Of a stretch of 33,610 nucleotides of DNA, positions 7,247-16,009 are shown one piece after another. Under the pieces are notes generated by a model that had not been told where the DNA came from, did not search any database, and worked only from the letters and a program-made list of their open reading frames with translations. Origin of the DNA: Bacillota bacterium (GTDB lineage Bacteria > Bacillota > Dethiobacteria > Dethiobacterales > Dethiobacteraceae); NCBI GenBank assembly GCA_012800215.1, contig JAAZJT010000148.1, forward strand, positions 1 through 33,610, given 5' to 3'. Position 1 is the first letter of the stretch, and every line of letters starts with the position of its first letter. Both the position numbers and the translations under genes were made by a program.

Positions 7247-7999
7247 ATGAAACAAATTGCTATTGCTGGGAAAGGCGGCGTAGGGAAAACAACGTTTACA
7301 GCATTATTGATGCGCTATTTAATGCAAAACAAGCCGGGTAAATCAATGCTAGCTGTAGACGCAGATCCCAATGCCAATCTGAACGAGACGCTTGGGGTTG
7401 AGGTGGAAAATACTATTTCTGCTATTTTGGAGGATACCAAGAAACCCAATGCTGTTCCCACAGGCATGTCGAAAGAAATGTATATTGAATACAAAATGCA
7501 GGCTGCCATGGTTGAGACTAATGAATTTGACCTATTGGTAATGGGTAATCCACAAGGAGCCGGCTGCTATTGTTATCCTAATGATTTGCTGCGTAAGCAT
7601 TTAGAGAAACTGCGCAGTAATTATGATTACGTTATTGTTGATAATGAAGCAGGCTTGGAGCATTTAAGCCGCCGTATAATTTCCGATGTGGATATGCTAA
7701 TCGTGGTCAGTGACGCTGCTGCCCGCAGTATTCGTTCAGCAGCTCGTGTGCATGAGATTGTCAAATCTGTGGGACTTGATATTAAGGAAATATATTTAGT
7801 GGTAACAAAGGTAACAGGTAATGAAATAGAAATGCTGCAGCCGGAGATTGAAAAAACAGGGCTGCAGTTAATTGGCACAGTCCCAATGGATCCGTTAGTT
7901 GCAGAATATGATGTGCAGGGTAAGGCTCTGCTGAAATTACCTGACGATGCGCCTGTAGTTAAAGCAACAAATGAGATTCTAAATAAACTTACATTATAA
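7247..7999 (+). CDS. cooC: CooC-type nickel-inserting ATPase for CO dehydrogenase
   Basis: This is a 250-residue MinD/ParA-type P-loop ATPase. The deviant Walker A KGGVGKTT is at 9-16 and VDADPNANL near 37-45. The CooC-specific CYC motif (Cys107 and Cys109) lies in GCYCYPNDLLRKHL; in CooC dimers this pair binds the metal. The segment YVIVDNEAGLEHLSRR is also typical. CooC uses ATP to mature the Ni-Fe-S C cluster of anaerobic CO dehydrogenase. The start ATG 7247 has AGGAGGGATTTAAT and lies 24 bases after the VWA gene, so one transcript with MoxR/VWA is likely. The CODH itself is not in the window. Related CooC-like ATPases of unknown target also carry CxC, so the exact client is uncertain. Confidence 0.88.
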   Translation: MKQIAIAGKGGVGKTTFTALLMRYLMQNKPGKSMLAVDADPNANLNETLGVEVENTISAILEDTKKPNAVPTGMSKEMYIEYKMQAAMVETNEFDLLVMGNPQGAGCYCYPNDLLRKHLEKLRSNYDYVIVDNEAGLEHLSRRIISDVDMLIVVSDAAARSIRSAARVHEIVKSVGLDIKEIYLVVTKVTGNEIEMLQPEIEKTGLQLIGTVPMDPLVAEYDVQGKALLKLPDDAPVVKATNEILNKLTL

Positions 8000-8000
8000 A

Positions 8001-8040
8001 AAGTGCGGAAACTCCTGGTCGCAGGAGTTTCTGTACTTTA
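8001..8040. terminator. Convergent-gene hairpin after cooC
   Basis: GAAACTCCTG (8008-8017) and CAGGAGTTTC (8022-8031) form a perfect 10-bp stem with a GTCG loop. The flanking AAAGT and TACTTT may extend it. The T run is short on both strands. It sits between converging genes and may end transcription both ways. Confidence 0.75.
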
Positions 8041-8049
8041 ACACCTAAT

Positions 8050-8661
8050 TTAATGATGGCGCGGGCGGCGCGGCAAATACCAGCGATAACGAATGGCGAG
8101 AATACGTAAACATATTACCAGAAGAGTTGTAGCGGCCATTGCCGGCTGTCTGGGCAGACCCATATTTTTCAACATAATAAAAGTTATGCCACCTAAAACG
8201 CAGGTTATGGCGTAGAAATCTTTAGTCAATACATAAGGAATTTCCTGCGCAAGTATATCGCGGATCATGCCCCCTGCTACAGCAGTGATGGCTCCCAGAA
8301 TCACTGCGCTGGTAGGGGTAATGGCAGCGGCAAGAGCTTTTGTTACTCCAATGGTAACAAAAGTGCCTAACCCTAAAGCATCGGCCAGCAGGATAACCGA
8401 CTGAATGTGCAGCAGCTGTTCAACAAATAAAAAAGTAAAAAGAGAGCCGGCAATGGCGAGATAAAAATAAAGATCCTGCTGAAAGACAAAGGGCGGGAAA
8501 TTTCCCAAAAACAATTCACGCAATGTGCCACCACCCAGTGCGGTAACTGTCCCTAAAACAATAATACCCAAAAGATCCATATCTTTTTTAATGGCTACCA
8601 TGGCGCCTGAGACAGCAAAGAAAAAAGTGCCTGTTAAATCTAGTATCAGCAGCAAATTCAT
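8050..8661 (-). CDS. TRIC cation channel family membrane protein (UPF0126)
   Basis: This 203-residue, very hydrophobic protein has about six to seven membrane spans. It shows the two tandem UPF0126/TRIC repeats. Each repeat has a glycine-rich kinked helix followed by an arginine: VTALGGGTLRELFLG near 38-52 and ITAVAGGMIRDILAQ near 124-138. Bacterial members of this family form trimeric potassium-type channels, though some relatives have been linked to amino acid transport. On the reverse strand, GGAAAGGAACTT precedes the start. The gene is divergent from sfsA and convergent with cooC, so it is probably monocistronic. Confidence 0.88.
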   Translation of the reverse strand: MNLLLILDLTGTFFFAVSGAMVAIKKDMDLLGIIVLGTVTALGGGTLRELFLGNFPPFVFQQDLYFYLAIAGSLFTFLFVEQLLHIQSVILLADALGLGTFVTIGVTKALAAAITPTSAVILGAITAVAGGMIRDILAQEIPYVLTKDFYAITCVLGGITFIMLKNMGLPRQPAMAATTLLVICLRILAIRYRWYLPRRPRHH

Positions 8662-8717
8662 AAGTTCCTTTCCTTCCTGATAAAAATTATTTGGCTGCGT
8701 TGAAAGGTGAATCTGTA

Positions 8718-9419
8718 ATGAATGTAAAATATATTCCTTTTAAACCAACACAAACTGCCTACTTTAAAGAACGTTTAAATCGTTTTGTGGCAGTGGTAGA
8801 ACTAAATGGTGAGCCGGTACAGGCTCATATTGCCACATCTGGCCGTTTAGGAGAATTGCTGGTGCCTGGTGCAGAAGTCCTCCTTGAAGCCAGTACTTCC
8901 AAAACCAGGCGTACCCCGTTTAGTTTGCGTGCTGTGCGCTATCAAGATATCTGGGTGTCTATTGATGCTCAGCTACCGAATAGGCTGATGCGGCAAATAT
9001 TGGTTGCCAGTGAACTGCCGCCTTTGGTAGATTGTCAGTTTATAAGAAGTGAGCCCTCATATAGTCAAGGGAGATTTGATTTTTTATTAGAGTCAGCAGG
9101 TCAACCTGTTTTTGTGGAAGTAAAATCTGTAACTTTGGTAGAAGGGGGAATAGCACTTTTTCCTGATGCACCAACAGAGCGGGGCAGGCGTCATCTAAAC
9201 AATCTAACTGTTTTGTGCAGCGAAGGAAATCGCTGTGCCGTTATTTTTGTTGTGCAGAGGTCAGATGCAACTGCCTGTGCCGCCAATAGGCAGACTGATC
9301 CTGCTTTTGCGGAAGCTCTTGCTCAGGCTGTACATGGTGGAGTAGAAACATATGCATATGGCTGTACAGTAGATCCTGGTGGTGTGACACTTAATGAAAG
9401 ACTGCCGGTTTTAGTGTAG
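8718..9419 (+). CDS. sfsA: SfsA family DNA/RNA-binding nuclease-like protein
   Basis: This is a 233-residue protein of the SfsA (sugar fermentation stimulation) family. The N-terminal OB-like part carries RFVAVVELNGEPVQAHIATSGRL. The C-terminal nuclease-like core has SQGRFDFLLE and FVEVKSVTL, with the acidic and lysine residues of the PD-(D/E)xK type fold, then TERGRRHLNNL. ATG 8718 is preferred, because AAAGGTGA lies 8 bases ahead and it gives the normal family length. An in-frame TTG at 8691 would add nine residues without a good ribosome site. E. coli SfsA is implicated in maltose gene expression; the role in Firmicutes is unclear. Confidence 0.9.
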   Translation: MNVKYIPFKPTQTAYFKERLNRFVAVVELNGEPVQAHIATSGRLGELLVPGAEVLLEASTSKTRRTPFSLRAVRYQDIWVSIDAQLPNRLMRQILVASELPPLVDCQFIRSEPSYSQGRFDFLLESAGQPVFVEVKSVTLVEGGIALFPDAPTERGRRHLNNLTVLCSEGNRCAVIFVVQRSDATACAANRQTDPAFAEALAQAVHGGVETYAYGCTVDPGGVTLNERLPVLV

Positions 9420-9516
9420 TAAGAGAATTTATTACAAAGAGGAATATATCTTAGAAGAGCAGAATTATTTTTGTAGGAATATTATGAACCAAGCATAGAG
9501 ACCGGGGGGTTATATT

Positions 9517-11103
9517 TTGAAACTGACATTTTGCGGGGGTGCCCGTACTGTAACGGGGTCTTCATTTCTTTTAGAAGCTGCAGGATTAAAAATTCTTTTG
9601 GATTGCGGTATGTTTCAGGGGGGACGCCGTTTACGGGAGCGTAATTACCAACCATATCCTTATAATCCGGCAGAAATTGATTATATTATTCTTTCCCATG
9701 CACATATTGACCACTCAGGACTTATCCCGCGCCTGGTTAAAGATGGTTTTCGCGGGCAGATTTTAGCAACTCCAGCCACTGTTGATCTGGCTTCTATTAT
9801 GTTACCCGATAGCGGTTATATTCAGGAAATGGAAGCGGAATGGCAAAACCGCAAAAATCTGCGTGCCGGCAAGCCTTTGGTTGAACCTCTATATACAATT
9901 GAGGATGCTGAAGCTGCATTACGTTACTTCCGGGAAGTTGATTACTATACAACTTTTTATCTTTCCGACCGTATTAAACTGTTTTTTTATGATGCCGGTC
10001 ATATTTTGGGCTCGGCCATTACTGAATTAACTATTTGGGAAGAGGGAAAAGTAGAAAAGATTGTTTTTACCGGCGACTTGGGCAAATCAGAGCGGCCAAT
10101 TTACCGTGATCCTGATATTGTTGAGGAAGCTGATTATGTAATTATTGAAGGGACATACGGCACACGTGACCATGAAATAGAAACGGAAAGAGCTGAAAGA
10201 TTACAACAAGTAATTCAGCAAACTGTGCTCCAGCAGGGAAATGTGGTAGTACCTTCCTTTGCTGTGGGGCGGACACAGGAATTACTATATTGTTTAAGCC
10301 GCCTGATGGGGAAGGGGCAGATCCCCAACCTGCCCATTTATATTGACAGTCCTTTGGCTATTTCGGCAACAGAGGTTTTTTCCCGTCACCCCGAATGTTA
10401 TGACGTGCAAATGAGGCAAATGCTGCATGCCGGCCAAGATCCTTTTAATTTTCCTGAAGTTATTTTTACCAGGAGTGTGGAAGAATCAAAACTTATTAAC
10501 GAAAGTCCGGGAGGAGCACTAATTATTTCTGCCAGCGGCATGGCTGATGCGGGAAGAATAAAACACCACTTGAAGCATAATTTATGGCGGCCGGAATCAA
10601 CTGTCCTCTTTGTCGGCTATCAGGCAGAAGGTACATTGGGGCGGCAAATTAGGGATGGAGCTAAAAGAGTTAAAATTTTTGGCGAAGAAATAAAAATTAA
10701 TGCTCAGATTATGGCTCTAGACGGTTTTTCTGCCCATGCCGACCGGAACGAACTGGTGGCATGGTTGGGTAAATTTCACAAAAAGCCCAAACAAGTGTTT
10801 CTGGTACATGGTGAAGAAGATGTGCTGATACAATTTTCCGCTAAAATTGAAAAGGAGCTGGGCTTAGCCACTTATGTGCCGGGTTACCTGGAAACATGGG
10901 AATTTAGCCAGGCAAAAGCAAGAGCAGAGCAAAAAATGCTGCTGCCCGGTACAAAGGCGCAGCAATTGTGGCAACAATGGCAGGATTTTCAGCAGCAGTA
11001 TAGTGAAAAATTAGCCGGCCTGTTGGTAGAGGATGCTGAAGATTTGGCTGCTGTAGAAAAAGAATTGACAGCTATGACAACCTTGCTAAAGGATAATGCT
11101 TAA
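9517..11103 (+). CDS. Beta-CASP metallo-beta-lactamase RNase-like protein (COG1236)
   Basis: This 528-residue protein has a metallo-beta-lactamase core with HAHIDH at 61-66. Further ligand motifs are [10 protein letters not shown] and [11 protein letters not shown], followed by a beta-CASP segment with [13 protein letters not shown] and [13 protein letters not shown], then [12 protein letters not shown] and FLVHGEED near the C-terminus. This arrangement matches the Ysh1/CPSF-73-like family that processes RNA. The last 60 residues are a Gln-rich, helical tail. The start is TTG 9517, behind GGGGGGT. The spacing to sfsA is 97 bases and to fabZ only 11 bases. An RNA substrate is inferred from the family; these bacterial proteins are little studied. 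Confidence 0.88.
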   Translation: MKLTFCGGARTVTGSSFLLEAAGLKILLDCGMFQGGRRLRERNYQPYPYNPAEIDYIILSHAHIDHSGLIPRLVKDGFRGQILATPATVDLASIMLPDSGYIQEMEAEWQNRKNLRAGKPLVEPLYTIEDAEAALRYFREVDYYTTFYLSDRIKLFFYDAGHILGSAITELTIWEEGKVEKIVFTGDLGKSERPIYRDPDIVEEADYVIIEGTYGTRDHEIETERAERLQQVIQQTVLQQGNVVVPSFAVGRTQELLYCLSRLMGKGQIPNLPIYIDSPLAISATEVFSRHPECYDVQMRQMLHAGQDPFNFPEVIFTRSVEESKLINESPGGALIISASGMADAGRIKHHLKHNLWRPESTVLFVGYQAEGTLGRQIRDGAKRVKIFGEEIKINAQIMALDGFSAHADRNELVAWLGKFHKKPKQVFLVHGEEDVLIQFSAKIEKELGLATYVPGYLETWEFSQAKARAEQKMLLPGTKAQQLWQQWQDFQQQYSEKLAGLLVEDAEDLAAVEKELTAMTTLLKDNA

Positions 11104-11114
11104 GGAGGTACGTA

Positions 11115-11549
11115 ATGAACGAAACATGGGATATTCAAAGTGTTTTACCGCATCGCTACCCATTTCTATTAGTGGACCGCATCTTGGAGGTAGAGCCGGG
11201 GAAAAGAGCCAAAGGAATAAAAAACGTAACCATTAATGAACCCTTTTTTCAGGGGCATTTTCCCGGTTACCCTGTAATGCCCGGTGTTTTAATTGTGGAA
11301 GCTTTGGCGCAGGTAGGAGCCTTTGCCATTTTAAGCATGCCGGAACATCAGGGCAAAATTGCTCTTTTTGCCGGCATTGATCAGCTGCGTTTCAAGCAGC
11401 AGGTGGTGCCTGGTGATGTGTTGGAACTGGAACTTGAAGTGCTTAAACTCCGCGGTACCGTTGGTAAAGGTCGTGGTGTTGCTACAGTGGGCGGCAAGGT
11501 GGCAGTCAGCGGTGAATTAATGTTTGCTTTAACGGAAAAAAAGATTTGA
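11115..11549 (+). CDS. fabZ: 3-hydroxyacyl-[acyl-carrier-protein] dehydratase FabZ
   Basis: This is a 144-residue hot-dog fold dehydratase of type II fatty acid synthesis. The opening [13 protein letters not shown], the catalytic His48 in [12 protein letters not shown] and Glu62 in IVEALAQ are all present. The length equals the family norm. The start ATG 11115 follows AAGGAGGTACGTA, 11 bases after the beta-CASP gene. Its stop codon lies inside the promoter of the metK riboswitch, so the next unit is separately transcribed. No other fab genes are nearby. Confidence 0.95.
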   Translation: MNETWDIQSVLPHRYPFLLVDRILEVEPGKRAKGIKNVTINEPFFQGHFPGYPVMPGVLIVEALAQVGAFAILSMPEHQGKIALFAGIDQLRFKQQVVPGDVLELELEVLKLRGTVGKGRGVATVGGKVAVSGELMFALTEKKI

Positions 11550-11575
11550 CAAGAACAGCCAAAATAGTCTATGAT
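11546..11575 (+). promoter_or_regulatory. Sigma-A type promoter for metK leader
   Basis: TTGACA (11546-11551), an 18-base spacer and TATGAT (11570-11575) overlap the fabZ stop codon. Transcription would start near 11582, about 20 bases ahead of the S-box P1 helix. Confidence 0.82.
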
Positions 11576-11601
11576 TGTAACGGTAAAAAAGCAACTGCAT
11601 A

Positions 11602-11747
11602 CTCTTATCAAGAGTGGTGGAGGGACTGGCCCGATGAAACCCGGCAACCGGGCAAATAGCCACGGTGCTAATTCCAACAGGTGCGATGCCTGGTAGATAA
11701 GAGAGGTTATTCGCATGAAAACCTCTTATATCCAAAGAGGTTTTTTT
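11602..11747 (+). ncRNA. SAM-I (S-box) riboswitch controlling metK
   Basis: This is a complete S-box. P1 pairs CTCTTATC (11602-11609) with GATAAGAG (11696-11703). Core motifs GAGGGACTGGCCC, GAAACCCGGCAACC and GGTGCTAATTCC are present. The 3' strand of P1 runs into AGAGGTT (11702-11708), which can pair with AACCTCT (11720-11726) as an antiterminator. That pairing excludes the terminator hairpin at 11720-11747. SAM binding should hold P1 and end transcription, so metK is made when SAM is scarce. Confidence 0.97.
11720..11747 (+). terminator. Intrinsic terminator of metK riboswitch
   Basis: AACCTCTT (11720-11727) and AAGAGGTT (11735-11742) form the stem, with TTTTTTT running through 11747. It shares its left arm with the antiterminator. 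Confidence 0.92.
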
Positions 11748-11816
11748 GTTTGCGCAGCTGCTGACTAAGGATTAAGATACATAATTTGTGTTAACCTATT
11801 AAAGGGAGGTATGAAT

Positions 11817-13010
11817 ATGGGCAAAGATTATCTTTTTACTTCTGAGTCTGTCACAGAAGGCCATCCCGATAAAGTGGCGGATCAAATTTCCGACGCCATT
11901 CTCGATGCTATTTTAGCGAATGACCCACAGGCACGTGTGGCGGCAGAGACTCTGGTAACAACGGGGCTTGTGCAGGTAGTAGGCGAGATTAGTACATCTA
12001 CTTATGTGGATATTCCTAAGATTGTTCGTGAAACAATTAAAGAAATCGGTTATACCCGTGCCAAGTATGGATTTGACGGGGATACATGTGCTGTTCTTAC
12101 TTCCATTGACGAGCAATCTCCGGATATTGCCTTGGGTGTAAACCGTAGTTTTGAGGCAAAAATAGGTGAATTCAGTGAATCAGAGCTTGAGGCCATTGGA
12201 GCTGGCGACCAGGGCATGATGTTTGGTTATGCGTGTAATGAAACGCCGGAATTAATGCCGCTGCCTATTGCTATGGCTCACCGTTTAGCACGAAGCCTAG
12301 CGGAAGTACGTAAGCATAAAATCTTACCATATCTACGTCCCGATGGTAAAACGCAAGTTACTGTCCGCTACGAAAATGGCAAGCCGGCTGCCATTACTAC
12401 TGTTGTAGTTTCCGCACAGCACAGGGAAGATGTGCCGCTGGAAAAGATTAAAGATGATATTATTGAATCGGTTATTAAAAAAGTAATTCCTGAAAAATAT
12501 CTTTTGCCTGAAACGAAGTTTTATGTCAATCCCACAGGGCGTTTTGTTGTAGGTGGCCCACAGGGGGACGCCGGTTTAACAGGACGTAAAATAATTGTAG
12601 ATACCTATGGCGGTTATGCCCGTCATGGCGGTGGAGCTTTCTCCGGTAAGGACCCAACTAAAGTGGACCGCTCGGCAGCATATGCTGCACGCTATGTAGC
12701 TAAAAATATAGTTGCTGCCGGCTTGGCCGAAAAGTGTGAGGTGCAGTTGGCTTATGCCATTGGAGTAGCACGACCCCTTTCACTTTTGGTAGAAACATTT
12801 AATACGGCAAAGGTTGACGAAGCAAAAATTGAAACTCTGGTAAAGAAGCATTTTGATTTGCGACCGGCAGCAATTATTCGGGATCTGCAGCTGCGCCGCC
12901 CCATTTATAAACAGATTGCCGCTTATGGTCATTTTGGCCGTATTGATCTCGATTTGCCCTGGGAAAAAACGGATAAAGCGCAGCTGCTAAAAAGTGAAGC
13001 GGGTTTATAA
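11817..13010 (+). CDS. metK: S-adenosylmethionine synthetase
   Basis: This 397-residue enzyme makes SAM from methionine and ATP. The signatures [32 protein letters not shown] and [19 protein letters not shown] are intact, and the length is normal. ATG 11817 is chosen because GGGAGG at 11804-11809 is 7 bases ahead. The in-frame ATG at 11811 would sit right against the ribosome site. The gene is alone behind its riboswitch and is followed by a strong terminator. Together with the homocysteine operon at 190-2567 it forms part of the SAM-controlled methionine network. Confidence 0.98.
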   Translation: MGKDYLFTSESVTEGHPDKVADQISDAILDAILANDPQARVAAETLVTTGLVQVVGEISTSTYVDIPKIVRETIKEIGYTRAKYGFDGDTCAVLTSIDEQSPDIALGVNRSFEAKIGEFSESELEAIGAGDQGMMFGYACNETPELMPLPIAMAHRLARSLAEVRKHKILPYLRPDGKTQVTVRYENGKPAAITTVVVSAQHREDVPLEKIKDDIIESVIKKVIPEKYLLPETKFYVNPTGRFVVGGPQGDAGLTGRKIIVDTYGGYARHGGGAFSGKDPTKVDRSAAYAARYVAKNIVAAGLAEKCEVQLAYAIGVARPLSLLVETFNTAKVDEAKIETLVKKHFDLRPAAIIRDLQLRRPIYKQIAAYGHFGRIDLDLPWEKTDKAQLLKSEAGL

Positions 13011-13023
13011 AATATAGTAGTAA

Positions 13024-13059
13024 AACAGAGTAATGGACAAGCATTACTCTGTTTTTTTT
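13024..13059 (+). terminator. Intrinsic terminator after metK
   Basis: AACAGAGTAATG (13024-13035) and CATTACTCTGTT (13042-13053) form a 12-bp stem, followed by an unbroken T run to 13059. Confidence 0.95.
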
Positions 13060-13182
13060 CTGTAAAAAAATTAGCAGCAGGAGAGTTAACTTTTTAAGAG
13101 TTTTAGCAAAAACAATAAAATATTTGTCGAGTTAATGCAAAAAGTGTTCTTTCTCGACACTATTTGTGTTCAAAGTCAGCAT

Positions 13183-13212
13183 TTGACCTATTTTCTTTGG
13201 CCTGGCTATAAT
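13183..13212 (+). promoter_or_regulatory. Sigma-A type promoter for the DUF1659/DUF2922 pair
   Basis: TTGACC (13183-13188) and TATAAT (13207-13212) are separated by 18 bases, 30 bases ahead of the chosen start of the next gene. Confidence 0.8.
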
Positions 13213-13242
13213 TTAGTTGATCTTAGCAAGGAGGTGAGATAT

Positions 13243-13467
13243 GTGGCTGTTGTTTTAGATCCTAATTACAGCCGGTGCCTAGTGAGATTGCAGAAGGGCG
13301 TCGATGAGGATGGAGATCCGATTCTTGTCAGCAGAACCTATGGCAGGATTCTGCCCACAGCTTCTCATGATGATGTTTATGAAGTGGCTACGGCTTTAAT
13401 GAGTTTGCAAAATTTAACGATCTATTCCATTCACCGCTTGGAGGATGGAGAGTTAATTAACGAATAA
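13243..13467 (+). CDS. DUF1659 domain protein
   Basis: This is a 74-residue protein beginning MAVVLDPNYSRCLVRLQKGV. It fits the DUF1659 family, small proteins found in Firmicutes and often next to DUF2922. GTG 13243 is used because AAGGAGGTGAG lies just upstream. Longer in-frame starts near 13135 would place the promoter inside the gene. There is no signal peptide or membrane span, and the protein is likely a compact beta-rich fold. The function is not known for the family. It is co-transcribed with the next gene, whose start follows 32 bases later. Confidence 0.85.
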   Translation: MAVVLDPNYSRCLVRLQKGVDEDGDPILVSRTYGRILPTASHDDVYEVATALMSLQNLTIYSIHRLEDGELINE

Positions 13468-13499
13468 GTAAAGAGCAAAACAGGCGGGGAGGTGAAAGC

Positions 13500-13721
13500 A
13501 TGGAAAGCACCTTACAATTGGTATTCAGGAACGAAGATGGACGTTTGTTTACCCTGAGTGTGCCGGAACCTAAAGAGGATTTAACGGAAGCTGACGTCAC
13601 TGGGGTAATGGATTTAATCTTAGCTAAAAATATTTTTCAGACTACCGGTGGCGCATTGGTGTCAAAAGTAAGGGCGCGTATAGTCTCACGAGACAGTATG
13701 GATGTTGCTGCCTTTGAATAG
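13500..13721 (+). CDS. DUF2922 domain protein
   Basis: This is a 73-residue protein of the DUF2922 family, with LQLVFRNEDGRLFTLSVPEPKEDLTEADVTGVMDLI and a C-terminal strand region. The start ATG 13500 has GGGGAGGTGAAAGC in front. Pairing with DUF1659 is a recurrent arrangement in Firmicutes, which suggests the two act together, but no role is established. A perfect GC-rich hairpin follows the gene. No YvrJ-type third small gene, sometimes found with this pair, is visible here. Confidence 0.85.
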   Translation: MESTLQLVFRNEDGRLFTLSVPEPKEDLTEADVTGVMDLILAKNIFQTTGGALVSKVRARIVSRDSMDVAAFE

Positions 13722-13725
13722 AACA

Positions 13726-13745
13726 ACGGGAGGTTTTCCTCCCGT
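13726..13745 (+). terminator. Hairpin after DUF2922 gene
   Basis: ACGGGAGG and CCTCCCGT form a perfect 8-bp stem with a TTTT loop, but no T run follows. It may be a transcript 3' end stabiliser or a weak terminator rather than a classic one. Confidence 0.5.
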
Positions 13746-13817
13746 ACATAGAAGAGTGCCTGGTGTTGGCAGGAAATAATGAGCAGGTGTGGAATACAGT
13801 CAAACGGAGGGAAAGCT

Positions 13818-15995
13818 ATGCAACGCCTGGAAGGGATAATTGAGCGAATTACATACTACAATGAAGAAACTTTGTTTTTGGTGGCCAGGCTGCGTACTGA
13901 TGATGGACAGCTTCATGCCATTATAGGCAATATGCCGTGTTTTTCTGTAGGGGAAAGGGTAAATTTGGAGGGAGAATGGACGCAACATAAAACTTTTGGC
14001 AGTCAGTTTAAAGTGCAGCGCTATGAAGTGGAGGCACCGCAAAATGAGCGGGGCATCCGTAATTTCCTTGCCTCCGGATTAATTAAAGGTGTAGGTCCTG
14101 TGACGGCGGAGAAGATTGTGGAACATTTTGGCGTGGAGGCACTGAAGATTATTGAGGAGGAGCCGGAGCGCCTGTGCGAAATCGATGGTATAGGCAGTAA
14201 AAAAGCAGCAATGATTGCCAAAAGTTTGCAGGAGAGGCAGGAAATAATGAAGATTATGACTTTCCTGCAGGGTTATGGGGTCAGCATAGGCTATGCTTCC
14301 CGTATTTATCGTAAATATGGTGAAGAAACTGTCATTCGTGTCAGAGAAAATCCATACCGTCTTGCTCAGGAAGTATATGGTATTGGTTTTAAAACGGCGG
14401 ATAAAATAGCGCTGGAAATGGGGCTGGCACCGGATTCGCCCCAGCGTATGCAGGCAGCGCTTTTATATAAATTGTATGAAGCCCAGGAGCAGGGACATGT
14501 TTATTTGCCACAGCAGGAATTAATAAAGCGCGTTGTTGAAGCTTTAACAACTAAAGAGCAAACGGTGGCAGCTTCAGCAGTTGAGCAGCAGCTGGAATCT
14601 TTGGCCAAAAATAAGTATGTGGTATTAGATACTGCCCAGTCTGAGGTTGCAGTTTATCTGTTTCCTCTTTATTATGCAGAATGCTATGTGGCAGAGCGCT
14701 TGCTGCAAATTGCGCAGTGCCAGGTATCTTATACCACACTAAAAAATATCGCTTGGTCGCAGGATGGTCTAAGCCTGGCAGCGGCACAGCGGCAGGCTGT
14801 AAATAAAGCATTGGAAACTGGGTTGCTGGTGATTACGGGTGGCCCAGGTACCGGAAAAACTACTACTATCCGTTCATTAATAACTATATTTCATGCCAAT
14901 GGTTTAGAGGTCTTATTAGCGGCACCAACCGGACGGGCAGCAAAAAGAATGACGGAGGCTACCGGAATAGAGGCAAAAACCATTCATCGTTTGCTGGAAT
15001 ATGCACAGACAGAAGCGGAAGGAAGCGGTTTTGCTTTCCAAAGAAATGAGGACCGTCCCTTGAAAGCTCATGTGCTGATTGTAGATGAAGCCTCAATGAT
15101 TGATTTGCCGCTTTTCTACCATTTACTGCGGGCTTTGCCGCAGGGATGTAAATTAATACTTGTGGGAGATATGGATCAGCTGCCCTCAGTCGGGCCTGGC
15201 AATATCTTGCGTGACATAATTACTTCCGAGGCTGTACCGGTGGTTCGCCTGGAGCAAATCTTTCGCCAGTCCCACCAAAGTATGATTGTAAGTAATGCCC
15301 ACCGTGTTAACAGTGGGCAAATGCCTGAGCTTGGCAACAGCGAAGATTTCTTTTTCATGCAGGAAAGCGATCCGGAAAAAATTTTAAGCCTGATTTTGGA
15401 TTTGTGCAGCCAGCGCCTGCCGCGCTTTAAAAACCGGGACGCCATTGCCGATATTCAGGTTCTAAGCCCCATGCGCCGTCATCTTTTAGGGGTTGACAAT
15501 TTAAATCTTAAGCTGCAGGAAGCGCTGAACCCTCCGGCATCTTATAAACCAGAGTTAAAGTATGGTAATACAATTTTTCGGCTTGGCGATAAAGTAATGC
15601 AGGTGCGTAATAATTACCAAAAAGAAGTTTTTAATGGTGACGTCGGCCGCATTACTTACATTAATCGCGAAGATGGTGAAATTATAGTGCTGTATCCTGA
15701 TTCCACAGGAGCACGCGATGTTATATATGAGCAGGCTGAATTGGATGAATTGGTACTTGCTTATGCTACTTCGGTGCATAAAAGCCAGGGCAGTGAATAT
15801 CCAATAGTGGTACTGCCTGTAGTAACGCAGCATTACATTCTTTTACAGAGAAACCTGCTTTATACTGCCATTACACGGGCAAAAGAGCTGGTAGTGCTAA
15901 TTGGTACTAAAAAAGCACTTGCCATTGCCGTACATAACAATAAGGTTGAGACACGTTACACAGGGTTAGCAATGAGACTGGCAAATAATTGCTAA
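13818..15995 (+). CDS. recD2: RecD2 (YrrC-type) ATP-dependent DNA helicase
   Basis: This is a 725-residue SF1B helicase of the RecD2 class found in bacteria without RecBC. The N-terminal OB-like and helix-hairpin-helix region includes GLIKGVGPVTAEKIVEHFG and IDGIGSKKAAMIAKSL. Walker A GGPGTGKT is at about 341-348, Walker B is LIVDEASMID, and LVGDMDQLPSVGPGN and the late motif YATSVHKSQGSEYP follow. It unwinds DNA 5' to 3' and helps replication fork repair. ATG 13818 is chosen because ACGGAGGGAAAGCT precedes it. An in-frame ATG at 13779 would add 13 residues without a ribosome site. The comF-type gene follows 14 bases later. Confidence 0.95.
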   Translation: MQRLEGIIERITYYNEETLFLVARLRTDDGQLHAIIGNMPCFSVGERVNLEGEWTQHKTFGSQFKVQRYEVEAPQNERGIRNFLASGLIKGVGPVTAEKIVEHFGVEALKIIEEEPERLCEIDGIGSKKAAMIAKSLQERQEIMKIMTFLQGYGVSIGYASRIYRKYGEETVIRVRENPYRLAQEVYGIGFKTADKIALEMGLAPDSPQRMQAALLYKLYEAQEQGHVYLPQQELIKRVVEALTTKEQTVAASAVEQQLESLAKNKYVVLDTAQSEVAVYLFPLYYAECYVAERLLQIAQCQVSYTTLKNIAWSQDGLSLAAAQRQAVNKALETGLLVITGGPGTGKTTTIRSLITIFHANGLEVLLAAPTGRAAKRMTEATGIEAKTIHRLLEYAQTEAEGSGFAFQRNEDRPLKAHVLIVDEASMIDLPLFYHLLRALPQGCKLILVGDMDQLPSVGPGNILRDIITSEAVPVVRLEQIFRQSHQSMIVSNAHRVNSGQMPELGNSEDFFFMQESDPEKILSLILDLCSQRLPRFKNRDAIADIQVLSPMRRHLLGVDNLNLKLQEALNPPASYKPELKYGNTIFRLGDKVMQVRNNYQKEVFNGDVGRITYINREDGEIIVLYPDSTGARDVIYEQAELDELVLAYATSVHKSQGSEYPIVVLPVVTQHYILLQRNLLYTAITRAKELVVLIGTKKALAIAVHNNKVETRYTGLAMRLANNC

Positions 15996-16009
15996 TCCAG
16001 GAGGATAAA

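Noticed and set aside
11381-11735. Reverse-strand open frames across fabZ end and the metK riboswitch
   Set aside because: They are shadows of fabZ and of the GC-rich S-box, with no ribosome site and an implausible composition.
13135-13242. Longer start for the DUF1659 gene
   Set aside because: The region contains a good promoter (13183-13212), and the strong ribosome site at 13228-13238 serves GTG 13243.
13779-13817. Upstream ATG for recD2
   Set aside because: It has no ribosome site, whereas ATG 13818 has a strong one and gives the family-like N-terminus.
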